Assembly (NCBI GenBank): GCA_035935115.1
Contig: DASYXK010000002.1
Span: 1-64,000 of the forward strand
Length of the DNA: 64,000 bases
Reading direction: 5' to 3'
From: TA-20 sp035935115
Lineage (GTDB): Archaea > Thermoproteota > Nitrososphaeria > Nitrososphaerales > Nitrosopumilaceae
Shown: positions 53,678 through 61,612 of the stretch, one piece after another
How the letters are laid out: every line of letters begins with the position of its first letter
Numbering within the stretch: position 1 is the first letter of the stretch
Made by a program: the position numbers and the translations under genes
The notes under the pieces: model-generated
The model's input: the letters and a program-made list of their open reading frames with translations, nothing else
Database searches by the model: none
What the model was told of the DNA's origin: nothing

Positions 53678-55715
53678 TGCTCAACCTCACAAACAAAAGA
53701 AGCAGGACTATTGTTATCATCATGTATAGCAAGTATGCGTTTATCTTTCCAGTCTGTAGTCTGCGTATCTTGTCAAAAAAGAAAACAAAGGAAGATATTA
53801 TTGGCAAATAAAGCATATCTTCAAAAATATTTTTTGTCATAGTTTCAATTTTTATTGTCTTTAACATGTACGGATTTTTTTCTCCAAAAGATTCTTTCTC
53901 GGTTTTATTATGTGGTTTGAAAAAAGCCTTGAAAACAGCACGTATTGGCTGGGAAAGGGATGTTGCAGTATATTCCATTCTGGAATCAAGGCTGCCAAAC
54001 CCACAATCCCAGGTTCCATACGTGGTTTTTCTGGTATGGCCACTCAATACCCGAATAAAGCCAAAAATTGCAATTGCAACTGATGATATTATTATTAGAA
54101 CAACAGGCATGGAAAGACTTGCAAAATTCATTCCAGAATTGTTCTGGACTGACATGGCATCAAACGGACTGGATGGTTGGGAAGACAAATGAAATGCCGT
54201 AGATATCAATGAAATTCCTAGAAATGGAATGACGCCAAGCAATACACAAATGGCAGCAAGAATTGACATTCCGAAAATCATGCTGCGCGGAACCTCCTTG
54301 ATGTTTATGGCATGCTTGCTTCTTGCTTTTGAAAGAAATGTCATGCCAAACAGTTTGACAAATGTTGCAGCGGCAATTCCTATTGTCAGTGCAAAAGGCA
54401 AGCTTGCAAAAGCAATAGTGATTTGCAATATGGTTGACGGAATCTGGTAACTGGACAGTAAAGATTGTAGCGTCAACCATTCGCTGATAAATCCATTAAA
54501 TGGCGGCAGACCTGCAATTGAAATTGCCCCAATCAAAAACAACAAAGCAGTCCATGGCATTTGTTTTATCAGACCGCCCAAGTCTTCGACGTTCTTTGTT
54601 TTTGTTGCAGACACCACAGCGCCTGCTCCCATAAAGAGCAAGCCCTTGAAGACGGCATGATTAATGGTATGATACATGCTTGCCACTAGTGCCAGCACAG
54701 AAAGTGTAGTAAGATGGAACGATGCAAAAACAACAGATAGCCCAAGACCGATTAGGATTATTCCAATGTTTTCTATACTGTGAAATGCGAGTGCTCGCTT
54801 GATGTCGTGCTCCACAACAGCATAGAGAACTCCTATCAGAGATGATGCAGACCCCGCAGCAACCAAGAGCATTCCCCACCATGCAAAATCAGGTGACATA
54901 CCAAATCCGCTGAAATCAAATATCGTTCTTATCATTCCATAGATGCCAATTTTTATCATCACTGCAGACATGAGAGCAGACACATTACTTGGTGCAGATG
55001 GGTGAGCTTTAGGCAGCCAAATATGCAAAGGTATCATTCCTGCCTTTGTTCCAAATCCTATAAACGCAAAAACAAAAACAAGATTTTTTATCAATAAAGG
55101 AAATGATGCTGAGGAATTACGAAATGAATCAAAACTAAAGCTTCCAGTCTGGATGTAGCCTAACAAAAATGATGCAAAAATAAACGCAGTTCCAAAATGT
55201 GTCATTACAAGATAAGTCATTCCAGATTTCAGATTCTCTTCTTTGGTGTGATCATAGATGACTAAGAAAAATGATGTCAGGGACATCAACTCCCAAAACA
55301 GCAAAAAGAAAAAGGCGTTGTTTGATGTTACCACAAGAACCATAGAAAGTATGAATGTGTTGAAAAGAAAGCCTAGTGCGGATGTTCTTTTTTCTATTTG
55401 ATATTCCTTTGAATAACCAATGGAATACAACGATACTGCAAATGAAACTATTCCTATTATCAAAAGGAAAAATGCGGATACACCATCAACAAAGATTTCA
55501 AGATTAAAGAAAGGAATGGCATTTTGAATTACCCACGTAAACGGTTTGCCCATCATAACATCAATGGAAAACATGATTGCAAAAATTGAGCCAATCATGG
55601 AGGGAACAAAAATTGCATGTCGTGCAAATCTACCATTCCTTGACAATATGCCAAACACTGCGCCACCTAGGAATAGTAGAATTGTTATTTGAAACAAAAC
55701 AAGATTGTTAATCAT
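53670..55715 (-). CDS. Ehr/Hyf-like antiporter subunit HyfB (NuoL/M type)
   Basis: A 681-residue first gene of the six-gene operon. It has about 16 helices with the Mrp-antiporter core: Glu in FWELMSLTSFFLV, Lys in GFGTKAGMIPLHIWLPKAHP and His-rich segments (VVEHDIKRALAFHSIEN). The additional C-terminal helix and a loop with WDCGFG match HyfB. With the HyfF-like subunit there are two antiporter-type pumps in the complex. Confidence 0.88.
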   Translation of the reverse strand: MINNLVLFQITILLFLGGAVFGILSRNGRFARHAIFVPSMIGSIFAIMFSIDVMMGKPFTWVIQNAIPFFNLEIFVDGVSAFFLLIIGIVSFAVSLYSIGYSKEYQIEKRTSALGFLFNTFILSMVLVVTSNNAFFFLLFWELMSLTSFFLVIYDHTKEENLKSGMTYLVMTHFGTAFIFASFLLGYIQTGSFSFDSFRNSSASFPLLIKNLVFVFAFIGFGTKAGMIPLHIWLPKAHPSAPSNVSALMSAVMIKIGIYGMIRTIFDFSGFGMSPDFAWWGMLLVAAGSASSLIGVLYAVVEHDIKRALAFHSIENIGIILIGLGLSVVFASFHLTTLSVLALVASMYHTINHAVFKGLLFMGAGAVVSATKTKNVEDLGGLIKQMPWTALLFLIGAISIAGLPPFNGFISEWLTLQSLLSSYQIPSTILQITIAFASLPFALTIGIAAATFVKLFGMTFLSKARSKHAINIKEVPRSMIFGMSILAAICVLLGVIPFLGISLISTAFHLSSQPSSPFDAMSVQNNSGMNFASLSMPVVLIIISSVAIAIFGFIRVLSGHTRKTTYGTWDCGFGSLDSRMEYTATSLSQPIRAVFKAFFKPHNKTEKESFGEKNPYMLKTIKIETMTKNIFEDMLYLPIISSFVFFFDKIRRLQTGKINAYLLYMMITIVLLLLFVRLSNA

Positions 55716-55845
55716 TATTGTCAGCCAGTGTAGCCCTTGACATTATTGAAAGAATTTTTCATAGATTGGGTCTTTGAAGCCAAATCCATGCGTTATGAAT
55801 TTAATTGTTTACGAAAAAAAGATATATGTGTATATGTATATATGT

Positions 55846-56118
55846 ATGTCAATGCAAGATTATAACAATACAGTTCAATTACTTGCTCAAAAGCCAGAAT
55901 ACCTCAAGACGCTTCAGTTAGCTGTACAAAAAGAAGAGGATAACCTGTCCAACAAACAATACTTAGGATGGCAGTGGTTTGACGTGGAGACTCATCCTGC
56001 AAAACTCATGAAGCTTATTACAAGCAGCATTGTCAAGGTGAACTTCAAATCAAATAGTTCAACAAATTATCTTCTTAAGAACAGAGAATCTGTCAAACGT
56101 GCCATTAAGCGTTCATAG
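55846..56118 (+). CDS. Small hypothetical protein
   Basis: A 90-residue charged soluble protein that I do not recognise. The middle holds EEDNLSNKQYLGWQWFDVETHPAKLMKLI, and the end is Arg/Lys-rich. It may be a winged-helix-like or RNA-binding fold, but nothing proves this. The ATG at 55846 lies 25 nt after GATATATG at 55821, giving a leaderless start; the frame is open further upstream. It is divergent from the Ehr operon. Confidence 0.6.
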   Translation: MSMQDYNNTVQLLAQKPEYLKTLQLAVQKEEDNLSNKQYLGWQWFDVETHPAKLMKLITSSIVKVNFKSNSSTNYLLKNRESVKRAIKRS

Positions 56119-56273
56119 ATCTTTTTTGATTCAAATCTCTAATGGAGACATCAATTTATGATTAGGAAGGGAACCTAAAGTAGATTCTTTCGTTATGCCA
56201 ATCAGGACCAAGTTGTAGGAGGGTTCCTCTTCCATTCATTTCAATAATTTACAAAGTATTAACGACGATTCTG

Positions 56274-56291
56274 ATTCTCAAGTTTGATAAT
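56274..56291 (+). promoter_or_regulatory. Palindrome site 1 (ATTCTCA-AGTT-TGATAAT)
   Basis: One arm has a single change from the consensus ATTATCA-N4-TGATAAT. The centre is 19.5 bp before TTTAAAAG (56302-56309), the TATA box of the small gene starting at 56338. Confidence 0.6.
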
Positions 56292-56337
56292 TAACATTGA
56301 ATTTAAAAGCAAATTATTTCGGCAAATATTAACAATT

Positions 56338-56484
56338 TTGAATCAAGAAAAGAAAAGACCTCAAGATGATCATGGACATGATGAAAATGAATGGGGCTAC
56401 AAAGATGATTCAGAAAAAATCGAGTGGGAAGAACACTACAAACGAAGAAATGGGAAATTAGAAAAAGAAGATGATGAGATTTAA
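56338..56484 (+). CDS. Small acidic-basic hypothetical protein (48 aa)
   Basis: From a TTG at 56338, a 48-residue highly charged protein rich in Asp, Glu, Lys and Trp (HGHDENEWGYKDDSEKIEWEEH). The frame is open upstream, but the palindrome and TATA box at 56274-56309 place the transcript start just before this TTG. The phrase KNEWG/ENEWG is shared with the small protein at 59286. The function is unknown; it is part of the same palindrome regulon. Confidence 0.5.
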   Translation: MNQEKKRPQDDHGHDENEWGYKDDSEKIEWEEHYKRRNGKLEKEDDEI

Positions 56485-56507
56485 TTACAATATTGATAAT
56501 CAAAAAA

Positions 56508-57047
56508 TCATGGAACTACATGCAGAAAGTCCTTGAATCCTCGTGTGCTTTTTTCTTTTGGTTTTTCGTTTTTGTATCCAATTGGAAGTATTGCAACTGG
56601 TCTATATCCATGAGACAAGTTGAGTATTTCTGATACTCTCTTTTCATCAAAATTCCCAATCCATACAGTAGACAAGCCCATAACACATGTGACCAATTGT
56701 GCATAAGCGGTTGCTATGGTGGCATCCTGAACAGAAAACAACTCTGATCTTTTGCCAAAACGCTCAACGGATCTAGATGGATTTGCACAGAAAACTAGTA
56801 ACAGTGGAGCTTGGGCTACAAATGTCTGATCTTTTGCTGCAGCCGAAAGCTGTTTTCTTTTTTGTTTATTTTTTACTTGGTAAATCTCAAACGTCTGAAG
56901 ACCACCCGAAGACGGTGCCAAGTCACATGCTTTGAGAATCTTATCTAGTATGGAATTATTTACCGCGTTTTTCTTGAAGGATCTAATCGATCTTCGTTTT
57001 TTGAGAAGCTCAAAGAACATCTTTTCATTCATATCCTTGGAAGACAT
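56508..57047 (-). CDS. Nitroreductase-family protein
   Basis: A 179-residue FMN enzyme of the nitroreductase superfamily. FELLKKRRSIRSFKKNAV binds the FMN phosphate, APSSGGLQTFEIYQV is the second signature, and the C-terminal GYRPVAILPIGYKNEKP is typical. The substrate cannot be told. The start is taken as ATG 57047 (MSSKDMNEK); the frame is open to 57113, where it would overlap the upstream gene by 44 bases. It is probably co-transcribed with the upstream FMN-binding gene. Confidence 0.85.
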   Translation of the reverse strand: MSSKDMNEKMFFELLKKRRSIRSFKKNAVNNSILDKILKACDLAPSSGGLQTFEIYQVKNKQKRKQLSAAAKDQTFVAQAPLLLVFCANPSRSVERFGKRSELFSVQDATIATAYAQLVTCVMGLSTVWIGNFDEKRVSEILNLSHGYRPVAILPIGYKNEKPKEKSTRGFKDFLHVVP

Positions 57048-57069
57048 TGCGATCTTTTTTATGGCAACA

Positions 57070-57558
57070 TTACCTACGACCAAGAACACCCAGCAAGGAT
57101 ACTGTCTCACCATCAGTGTCTAGTACAACTGGATGACCAGATTCTTCTTTTGGATCAAGTGAATAGATGGCTTTGGCTGTAAACATGAGAACATCAGGAG
57201 TTTTGTTCTGACTCATTCTTTCAAATATCTTTGATGATGTCTTGCCAGTGACTGAGCGAATAATTATGTCTGTAATTTTTAATTTTTGTTTTTCATCGGT
57301 TACAAAACTGACTTTGCCTTTTAGTTGGAATCCCCTCAATTCTTTTTTATCAAAGACTGTTACACTCACCCATGGAATTGTTCTAAAATTCGCTTGGGAT
57401 TTGTGTTTGAAAAAGTCAAGCCAGTAAATTGCGTCTTTTGAATAATAAAATGATGTTCGTGGAGACAGATTACATATGCCATTTGCATCGACAGAGCCAA
57501 CGACAATGAATTTTTGGTTACGCAGCATCTCTTGAACTGCAGTCGTTAATGTTACCAC
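57070..57558 (-). CDS. Pyridoxamine 5'-phosphate oxidase-like FMN-binding protein
   Basis: A 162-residue split-barrel flavin protein. The segment LRNQKFIVVGSVDANGICNLSPRTSFYY and the strand IPWVSVTVFDKKELRGFQLKGKVSFV are typical of the PNPOx-like superfamily. True PNPOx activity is uncertain. It is followed on the same strand by the nitroreductase, so the two flavoproteins may act in one redox process. Confidence 0.8.
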   Translation of the reverse strand: MVTLTTAVQEMLRNQKFIVVGSVDANGICNLSPRTSFYYSKDAIYWLDFFKHKSQANFRTIPWVSVTVFDKKELRGFQLKGKVSFVTDEKQKLKITDIIIRSVTGKTSSKIFERMSQNKTPDVLMFTAKAIYSLDPKEESGHPVVLDTDGETVSLLGVLGRR

Positions 57559-57748
57559 AATGAATCTATCTTCTTGTTACTATTAAAGGGAAAATATGAT
57601 TATCTAAAATGGGAATGTTACCCGTCGTCACCTTTAATCAAATCCATAAATTCTTCATTATAAGAATCAGAGATAGTAATTAACAATCAAATATTATACT
57701 ACAAAATACAAAAGTTGTCATGACAAATTATCTAGATTAGGCATAAAG

Positions 57749-57910
57749 TTATTTCAAACCGTTTTCCATTTTTGCAATTATCTTCTCAAGCTTGTCTGCA
57801 TCAACCTCAACCTCTTGGCTAATACTACCTAGAGGACAGGCAGCTATTGAAAATTGCATTATTGATATGAGTATCTTAATCTCTTCTTCGGTGAGATCTA
57901 TTGCAGTCAT
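57749..57910 (-). CDS. Small conserved-looking protein (53 aa)
   Basis: A 53-residue helical protein from ATG 57910. It is strongly coding-like, with acidic heptads (LTEEEIKILISIMQFSIAA, then EVDADKLEKIIAKMEN) and one cysteine. A TTTATATC TATA box at 57932-57939 (minus strand) is 22-29 nt upstream, which supports a leaderless gene. The palindrome is not present here. Function unknown. Confidence 0.6.
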   Translation of the reverse strand: MTAIDLTEEEIKILISIMQFSIAACPLGSISQEVEVDADKLEKIIAKMENGLK

Positions 57911-57988
57911 GATTAGTTTAGGGAATCATTTGATATAAACGGTAGACATCTTTTTCATGTTCTGATTCTCTTCACGAATAAAAAATTT

Positions 57989-58002
57989 CTATAATTTGAC
58001 AG
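57989..58002 (+). repeat. 14-bp repeat CTATAATTTGACAG, copy 1
   Basis: Exact copy of a 14-mer found again at 62293-62306 and, inverted, at 61333-61346. With the inverted copy the identity extends to 16 bases. It lies 21 bp before the palindrome of the cupredoxin gene. Confidence 0.55.
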
Positions 58003-58023
58003 AATTATAATTATCAACAAACA

Positions 58024-58041
58024 ATTATCATAACTGATAAT
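58024..58041 (+). promoter_or_regulatory. Palindrome site 2 (ATTATCA-TAAC-TGATAAT)
   Basis: Perfect arms, extending to eight bases each (58023-58042). The centre is 20.5 bp before TTATATAC (58053-58060), the TATA box of the cupredoxin gene; that box is about 30 nt before the start. Confidence 0.75.
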
Positions 58042-58083
58042 TTATGACGTCATTATATACGCCGTAGACGTTTTACCATCAAG

Positions 58084-58839
58084 TTGAAGATCTTTCTTCT
58101 AATAATCGGACTTTTTTTAGGCAGTATAGTTTTTAGTGCTGCATATGCATCTTCATCACTATTAGAGATAAAGGGTACTGGCGGTGCTGTGCTAAATGGA
58201 CAGGATCCAAAACTATACACTGCCACTTTTCGAATGATATTAGCTGATAAATCTACAATTTTAATGGGCTCTGTAATGATGAGGGGAAATGATGCACATA
58301 TTTATGCAAAATTCGTGACTGACAAATGGGCATTTTCATATGCAGAAGACGGTTCGTTCCACGGTGAAGGTCCAGTGCAAACACAGCAAGGAGAGATTTA
58401 CAATGTTGTTTTGGATGGAAACAGGGTATTTGCTACAAACTTTGGCTCTATGTGGAAGATTAGTGCAATAATGCAAGGAAATGACAAAAATTTTGTTATA
58501 AATTATCTTGTGACAGGAAAAGATCCATATCCAACAGTTAATGTTTCAACAAGTTCCAAGGTATTGATCCCAAACGGAAACTCGGCTCTTGCAAATACTG
58601 GCTTTTTTATCCCATTAAACTTGGAAGCAATTAGGGGTACAACAGTAGTATGGCAAAATGAAGACAACATAGGTCACACTGTTCAAAGCCAGGACGACAA
58701 AGGCAACATCATTTCTTTGTTTAACAGCAACGTGCTAAAGACTGGTGATACTTTTAGCTACAAATTCGATAAACCAGGGGTGTATCATTATTTCTGTACA
58801 ATACATCCTTGGAGAATAGGCATTGTTACAGTATCATAG
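58084..58839 (+). CDS. Secreted cupredoxin-domain protein
   Basis: A 251-residue exported protein. A signal peptide (about 1-22) is followed by an unknown domain (about 24-150) and a plastocyanin-like domain (about 165-251). Type 1 copper ligands are His in DNIGHTVQ and Cys and His in YFCTIHPW. The axial Met usual in HPWMxG is replaced (HPWRIG), so either another residue serves or copper is bound with three ligands. The start is a TTG at 58084. Thaumarchaea use many cupredoxins for electron transfer; the exact role here is unknown. Confidence 0.85.
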   Translation: MKIFLLIIGLFLGSIVFSAAYASSSLLEIKGTGGAVLNGQDPKLYTATFRMILADKSTILMGSVMMRGNDAHIYAKFVTDKWAFSYAEDGSFHGEGPVQTQQGEIYNVVLDGNRVFATNFGSMWKISAIMQGNDKNFVINYLVTGKDPYPTVNVSTSSKVLIPNGNSALANTGFFIPLNLEAIRGTTVVWQNEDNIGHTVQSQDDKGNIISLFNSNVLKTGDTFSYKFDKPGVYHYFCTIHPWRIGIVTVS

Positions 58840-58873
58840 ATTTTTCTAAAAAACTGATTTTTATGAAATTCTG

Positions 58874-58891
58874 ATTATCAATTTTGATAAT
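58874..58891 (+). promoter_or_regulatory. Palindrome site 3 (ATTATCA-ATTT-TGATAAT)
   Basis: Perfect seven-base arms. The centre is 20.5 bp before TTTAAATA (58903-58910), itself 30 nt before the ATG at 58933. Confidence 0.75.
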
Positions 58892-58932
58892 TCGCTTTTC
58901 GCTTTAAATAATATAATTATACCTAAAATATC

Positions 58933-59271
58933 ATGCCCCAGACAATCGAAGCTCAGTATGATAATTTTATTTCAGAGATAAGCAATGAGTTGGAAAAAGT
59001 CGATCCGCAACTGGCAATGCAGGTAATGTATTATGAAAGACGATTAACAGATGTTGAACCTCAAGTGGAATTGCACATCCATTACAAAGAGGGAACAAAT
59101 TTGGATAAAAAGAAAGACGAACTTGATGCAAGGTATGGACTTCTCCTTGGAAAGGAAGGAAACCATGGTATGAGAGCTGTTGGCGTAATGAATTTGAATA
59201 GGATTTACGAGATTTCAACAGACGATGACATAGAAGAAGTCAGTGGTTTTGCTTCCTGCGCATCATATTAG
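58933..59271 (+). CDS. Hypothetical protein, first of a two-gene unit
   Basis: A 112-residue acidic protein without signal or membrane segment. Helices at both ends surround a central stretch (VELHIHYKEGTNLDKKKDELDARYG) that looks alpha/beta; the C-terminus ends ASCASY with one Cys pair partner missing. I do not recognise the family. It is followed after 14 bases by a second small gene, both under palindrome site 3. Confidence 0.6.
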   Translation: MPQTIEAQYDNFISEISNELEKVDPQLAMQVMYYERRLTDVEPQVELHIHYKEGTNLDKKKDELDARYGLLLGKEGNHGMRAVGVMNLNRIYEISTDDDIEEVSGFASCASY

Positions 59272-59285
59272 GTTCGTGACATAAA

Positions 59286-59474
59286 ATGGAAGAACCAAAA
59301 TTGCCAAAATTTTCATGGGGTAAGACTTTTGAGTACAATTCTGGACACAACAAGAACGAATGGGGAATATCTAATGAGGATGACAAAGAATCTAATATCA
59401 AATTCGTTGTTGCATATACGATCAAGGGAGACTTGGCAAACGTAGATACTCATGGGTTTTTAACTTCTCATTGA
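59286..59474 (+). CDS. Small hypothetical protein (62 aa)
   Basis: A 62-residue soluble protein beginning PKLPKFSWGKTFEYNSGHNKNEWG. The NKNEWG phrase recalls the small protein at 56338. The rest could form two strands (KFVVAYTIKGD). It appears to be co-transcribed with the gene before it. Function unknown. Confidence 0.5.
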   Translation: MEEPKLPKFSWGKTFEYNSGHNKNEWGISNEDDKESNIKFVVAYTIKGDLANVDTHGFLTSH

Positions 59475-59555
59475 CGAAAAAAATTTCTGCTGAGTAGATA
59501 ATTAGCTGGTGTTGATATGTTCTCACGAAAGAAAAAATGATTTTTTGTATTTATT

Positions 59556-59990
59556 CTAATTTTTCATTCGCAGTAAAATCTGGTCACATAATCTGCTCAT
59601 TTCCGAATCCGATCCAATACTACACAATCTAGTTAAATCAGCTGTTGATGCCATTCCTACCAATCGCCCTTTGTCCACCACAGGTACTCTGTGAATCCGT
59701 CTTATCTTCATAAGTTGAGCAAGCTCCCAAACAGTTTCATCAGGACTGATTACAATTAATGGAGAAGACATTATTTCCTTTATTTTAGTAGATAACGACT
59801 TTCCTTGTGCGACAATTTTTCTAACAAAATCTCTTTCTGTTAGGATTCCAACTACGGTATTTTTTTCAGTCACAATTATTGAGCCTATTTTTGCATCTTC
59901 CATCATTTTTGCTGCATCCTTTACAGTCAGGGATGAGTCAATTGACAAAACGGGTTTTTTCATAATGTCTTTTACAAAACTTCCGACCAT
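59556..59990 (-). CDS. CBS-domain pair protein
   Basis: A 144-residue protein consisting of one Bateman module, two CBS domains (about 8-65 and 75-130) and nothing else. Each has the GIxTERDxxR-type end (GILTERDFVRKI; GMASTADLTRL). CBS pairs bind AMP, ATP or other nucleotides and usually sense energy state. Its promoter carries palindrome site 4. It probably acts by binding a partner protein, but the partner is unknown. Confidence 0.88.
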   Translation of the reverse strand: MVGSFVKDIMKKPVLSIDSSLTVKDAAKMMEDAKIGSIIVTEKNTVVGILTERDFVRKIVAQGKSLSTKIKEIMSSPLIVISPDETVWELAQLMKIRRIHRVPVVDKGRLVGMASTADLTRLCSIGSDSEMSRLCDQILLRMKN

Positions 59991-60030
59991 GCAAATGGTT
60001 GTGGTCTTATACTTAAAAACTTGAAATTAG

Positions 60031-60048
60031 ATTATCAAGTGTGATAAT
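60031..60048 (-). promoter_or_regulatory. Palindrome site 4 (ATTATCA-AGTG-TGATAAT)
   Basis: Perfect arms. On the minus strand the centre is 20.5 bp before TTTTTAAG (60012-60019), which is 29 nt from the CBS start at 59990. Confidence 0.75.
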
Positions 60049-60075
60049 TAAATGAGAGATTATCCTTATATGACA

Positions 60076-60654
60076 TTAATAATCATGTTCGCTAAACTCA
60101 GATCCTAAGGCTATGGTTGCTATTGTAGTGTTTGGTGTAGTACGTGATTTCATTGTAAGATTAGGCAAAAATTGGTAAAAAATTTGTTTTAGCAACATTT
60201 CTGTAAAAAGGGACCACTTCATGCCAAGATTGTGTTGTATAATAAAATGGTGAATCCCTCCTTCTATTCTATGGTCTGACGTCATCCCAGATGCTCTCAT
60301 ATAATCTTCTAACGCTTCGATTACTCTTTTAAGATCGTAATTGCCTTTCATGAACAGAACCCAATCTTTTATCAATGGTAACATGACATCAATTACTTTG
60401 TTTATTACGTCTCCTTCCATTTCATCACCTAGTGTTTTAAGAATGTCTTTTGGAACAGGTATCATTCCGATTTTGTCTGCAAACCTATCCCATTTGACGT
60501 ATTTTTCTAAAATTTGTTTTACAAGAACATTTTGTGATATTTCTCTTTGTATGGCTTCTGTCTCAAGCTCATCTACAATAAAACTTGGTAATCTGTAACT
60601 GATACTCCTAGTCTGTTCGTGCTTTGGAAGGTGTGGTTGCCTTTTTACTACCAT
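60076..60654 (-). CDS. Hypothetical protein with ribbon-helix-helix-like N-terminus
   Basis: A 192-residue protein. The N-terminus (SISYRLPSFIVDELETEAIQREISQNVLVKQIL cut to residues about 18-50) fits a ribbon-helix-helix DNA-binding fold of the kind that prefers palindromes. The remainder is helical and may sense a signal (DHRIEGGIHHFIIQHNLGMKW, which has three His). It is a possible regulator of the neighbouring palindrome genes. No palindrome is seen before it. Confidence 0.6.
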   Translation of the reverse strand: MVVKRQPHLPKHEQTRSISYRLPSFIVDELETEAIQREISQNVLVKQILEKYVKWDRFADKIGMIPVPKDILKTLGDEMEGDVINKVIDVMLPLIKDWVLFMKGNYDLKRVIEALEDYMRASGMTSDHRIEGGIHHFIIQHNLGMKWSLFTEMLLKQIFYQFLPNLTMKSRTTPNTTIATIALGSEFSEHDY

Positions 60655-60709
60655 CGATGACTCTAAATGATTTAAACTATTAAAGCTATGTTGAAATTTT
60701 CTTTTTATA

Positions 60710-61231
60710 TTATTTTTTATTTTTGTGGGCTATATGGACCCTGTCTATGTGATCACAAAGTGATTTGTTATTCTTGAATTTTGCCGAACAGTAAGGACAA
60801 AATGTCTTATCTGCAATTTCTAATTCTGGCAGCAAAATATTATTTTGTTTTAAATTTCCACATACTTGTTTTTGTGTAATTAGTCCAATCGGGCGCTTGT
60901 CCATGACAACCAATCTACGTATGTCGTTTTTCTTCATGATCTCAAGTGCTTTTCTAACTGGTGCACTTTTGTTTATCGATATGATGGGACTTTTTGTTAT
61001 CTCTTTAAGCGTAGTCTTTGAAGGATCAAGTCCTTTTGCTACGACGTCATAAAGAATGTCTTTTTCTGTAACCATTCCAATTATCTTATTTTTTTTAAAA
61101 ACCAGAATACTGTCTATTTTTGACTCTACCATTGCTTTGGCTGCATCTTGGATTGTAAGATTGCTTGAAATGGTAGTCATTTTGGGGTTTGTAAATTTTG
61201 AGACAGGCTCATTGAGAAGATCTAATGCCAT
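60710..61231 (-). CDS. CBS-domain protein with C2H2 zinc finger
   Basis: A 173-residue protein. Two CBS domains (about 15-70 and 80-125) are joined to a C-terminal C2H2-type finger: Cys145, Cys148, His161, His166 in CxxC-x12-HxxxxH spacing. The combination suggests that a nucleotide signal is passed to DNA, RNA or protein binding. Its promoter has a weaker copy of the palindrome (site 5). Confidence 0.85.
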   Translation of the reverse strand: MALDLLNEPVSKFTNPKMTTISSNLTIQDAAKAMVESKIDSILVFKKNKIIGMVTEKDILYDVVAKGLDPSKTTLKEITKSPIISINKSAPVRKALEIMKKNDIRRLVVMDKRPIGLITQKQVCGNLKQNNILLPELEIADKTFCPYCSAKFKNNKSLCDHIDRVHIAHKNKK

Positions 61232-61272
61232 GTATGTTATTTCCCTGTATAGTGAATTTAACTGAAGGGTTG

Positions 61273-61290
61273 TTTCTCATCTATGGTAAT
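61273..61290 (-). promoter_or_regulatory. Palindrome site 5, degenerate (TTTCTCA-TCTA-TGGTAAT)
   Basis: Three changes from consensus, yet found exactly where predicted: the centre is 20.5 bp from the TTAAATT box at about 61255-61261 of the CBS-zinc-finger gene on the minus strand. Confidence 0.45.
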
Positions 61291-61332
61291 AATGTGTAAA
61301 CCAGATCCTTACAAATTAAAGCATATCCGGTT

Positions 61333-61346
61333 CTGTCAAATTATAG
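61333..61346 (-). repeat. 14-bp repeat CTATAATTTGACAG, copy 2 (inverted)
   Basis: Reverse-complement copy of the repeat at 57989 and 62293. Together with the copy at 62293 it would frame 974 bases that include a transposase remnant and the PEFG gene. It may lie inside the old transposase coding sequence. Confidence 0.5.
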
Positions 61347-61352
61347 GAAGAT

Positions 61353-61584
61353 ATGAACAATAACAAAATGGAACGAATGAACGGAGAGTTTAGAGACAGA
61401 GAGAAGGTTATGAGAGGAATCAAGAAAGATGATTCAGTAATGTTTGATGGGTATCAAATGTACCATAACTATTAGACCGCATATGGGATTAGATGGTAAG
61501 ACTCCAGCAGAAAAATGTGGAATAAAAATTCATGGTGATAACAAATGGTTGACATTGATACAAAATGCAAAGTTTAGGAGATAA
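61353..61584 (+). pseudogene. Transposase C-terminal remnant, frameshifted
   Basis: The first frame reads NNNKMERMNGEFRDREKVMRG and GYQMYHNY, then stops; the next frame continues RPHMGLDGKTPAEKCGIKI up to a stop at 61584. This is the C-terminal part of a DDE transposase (the catalytic Glu is probably in KMERMNGE), broken by a one- or two-base indel. The N-terminal part is missing, so the element cannot move. It fills the otherwise gene-free gap before the PEFG gene. Confidence 0.75.
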
Positions 61585-61612
61585 ACTTCTGTTTTACAAT
61601 ATTCTAATTGTG

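Noticed and set aside
56130..56140. TTCAAATCTCT matches 11 bases of the tRNA-Ser T-arm and could be attR.
   Set aside because: Only 11 AT-rich bases match and the rest of the tRNA 3' end (CTCCCGGCG) is absent. It would also put the whole Ehr operon inside the element.
56484..56510. Another possible palindrome near 56488-56505 (ATTATCAATATTGTAAT on the minus strand).
   Set aside because: It lies between two convergent stop codons with no promoter to serve and one arm is poor.
57989..58010. TTGACA and TATAAT inside the 14-mer repeat as bacterial promoter boxes.
   Set aside because: The order and spacing are wrong for a sigma-70 promoter, and the organism uses TATA/BRE promoters.
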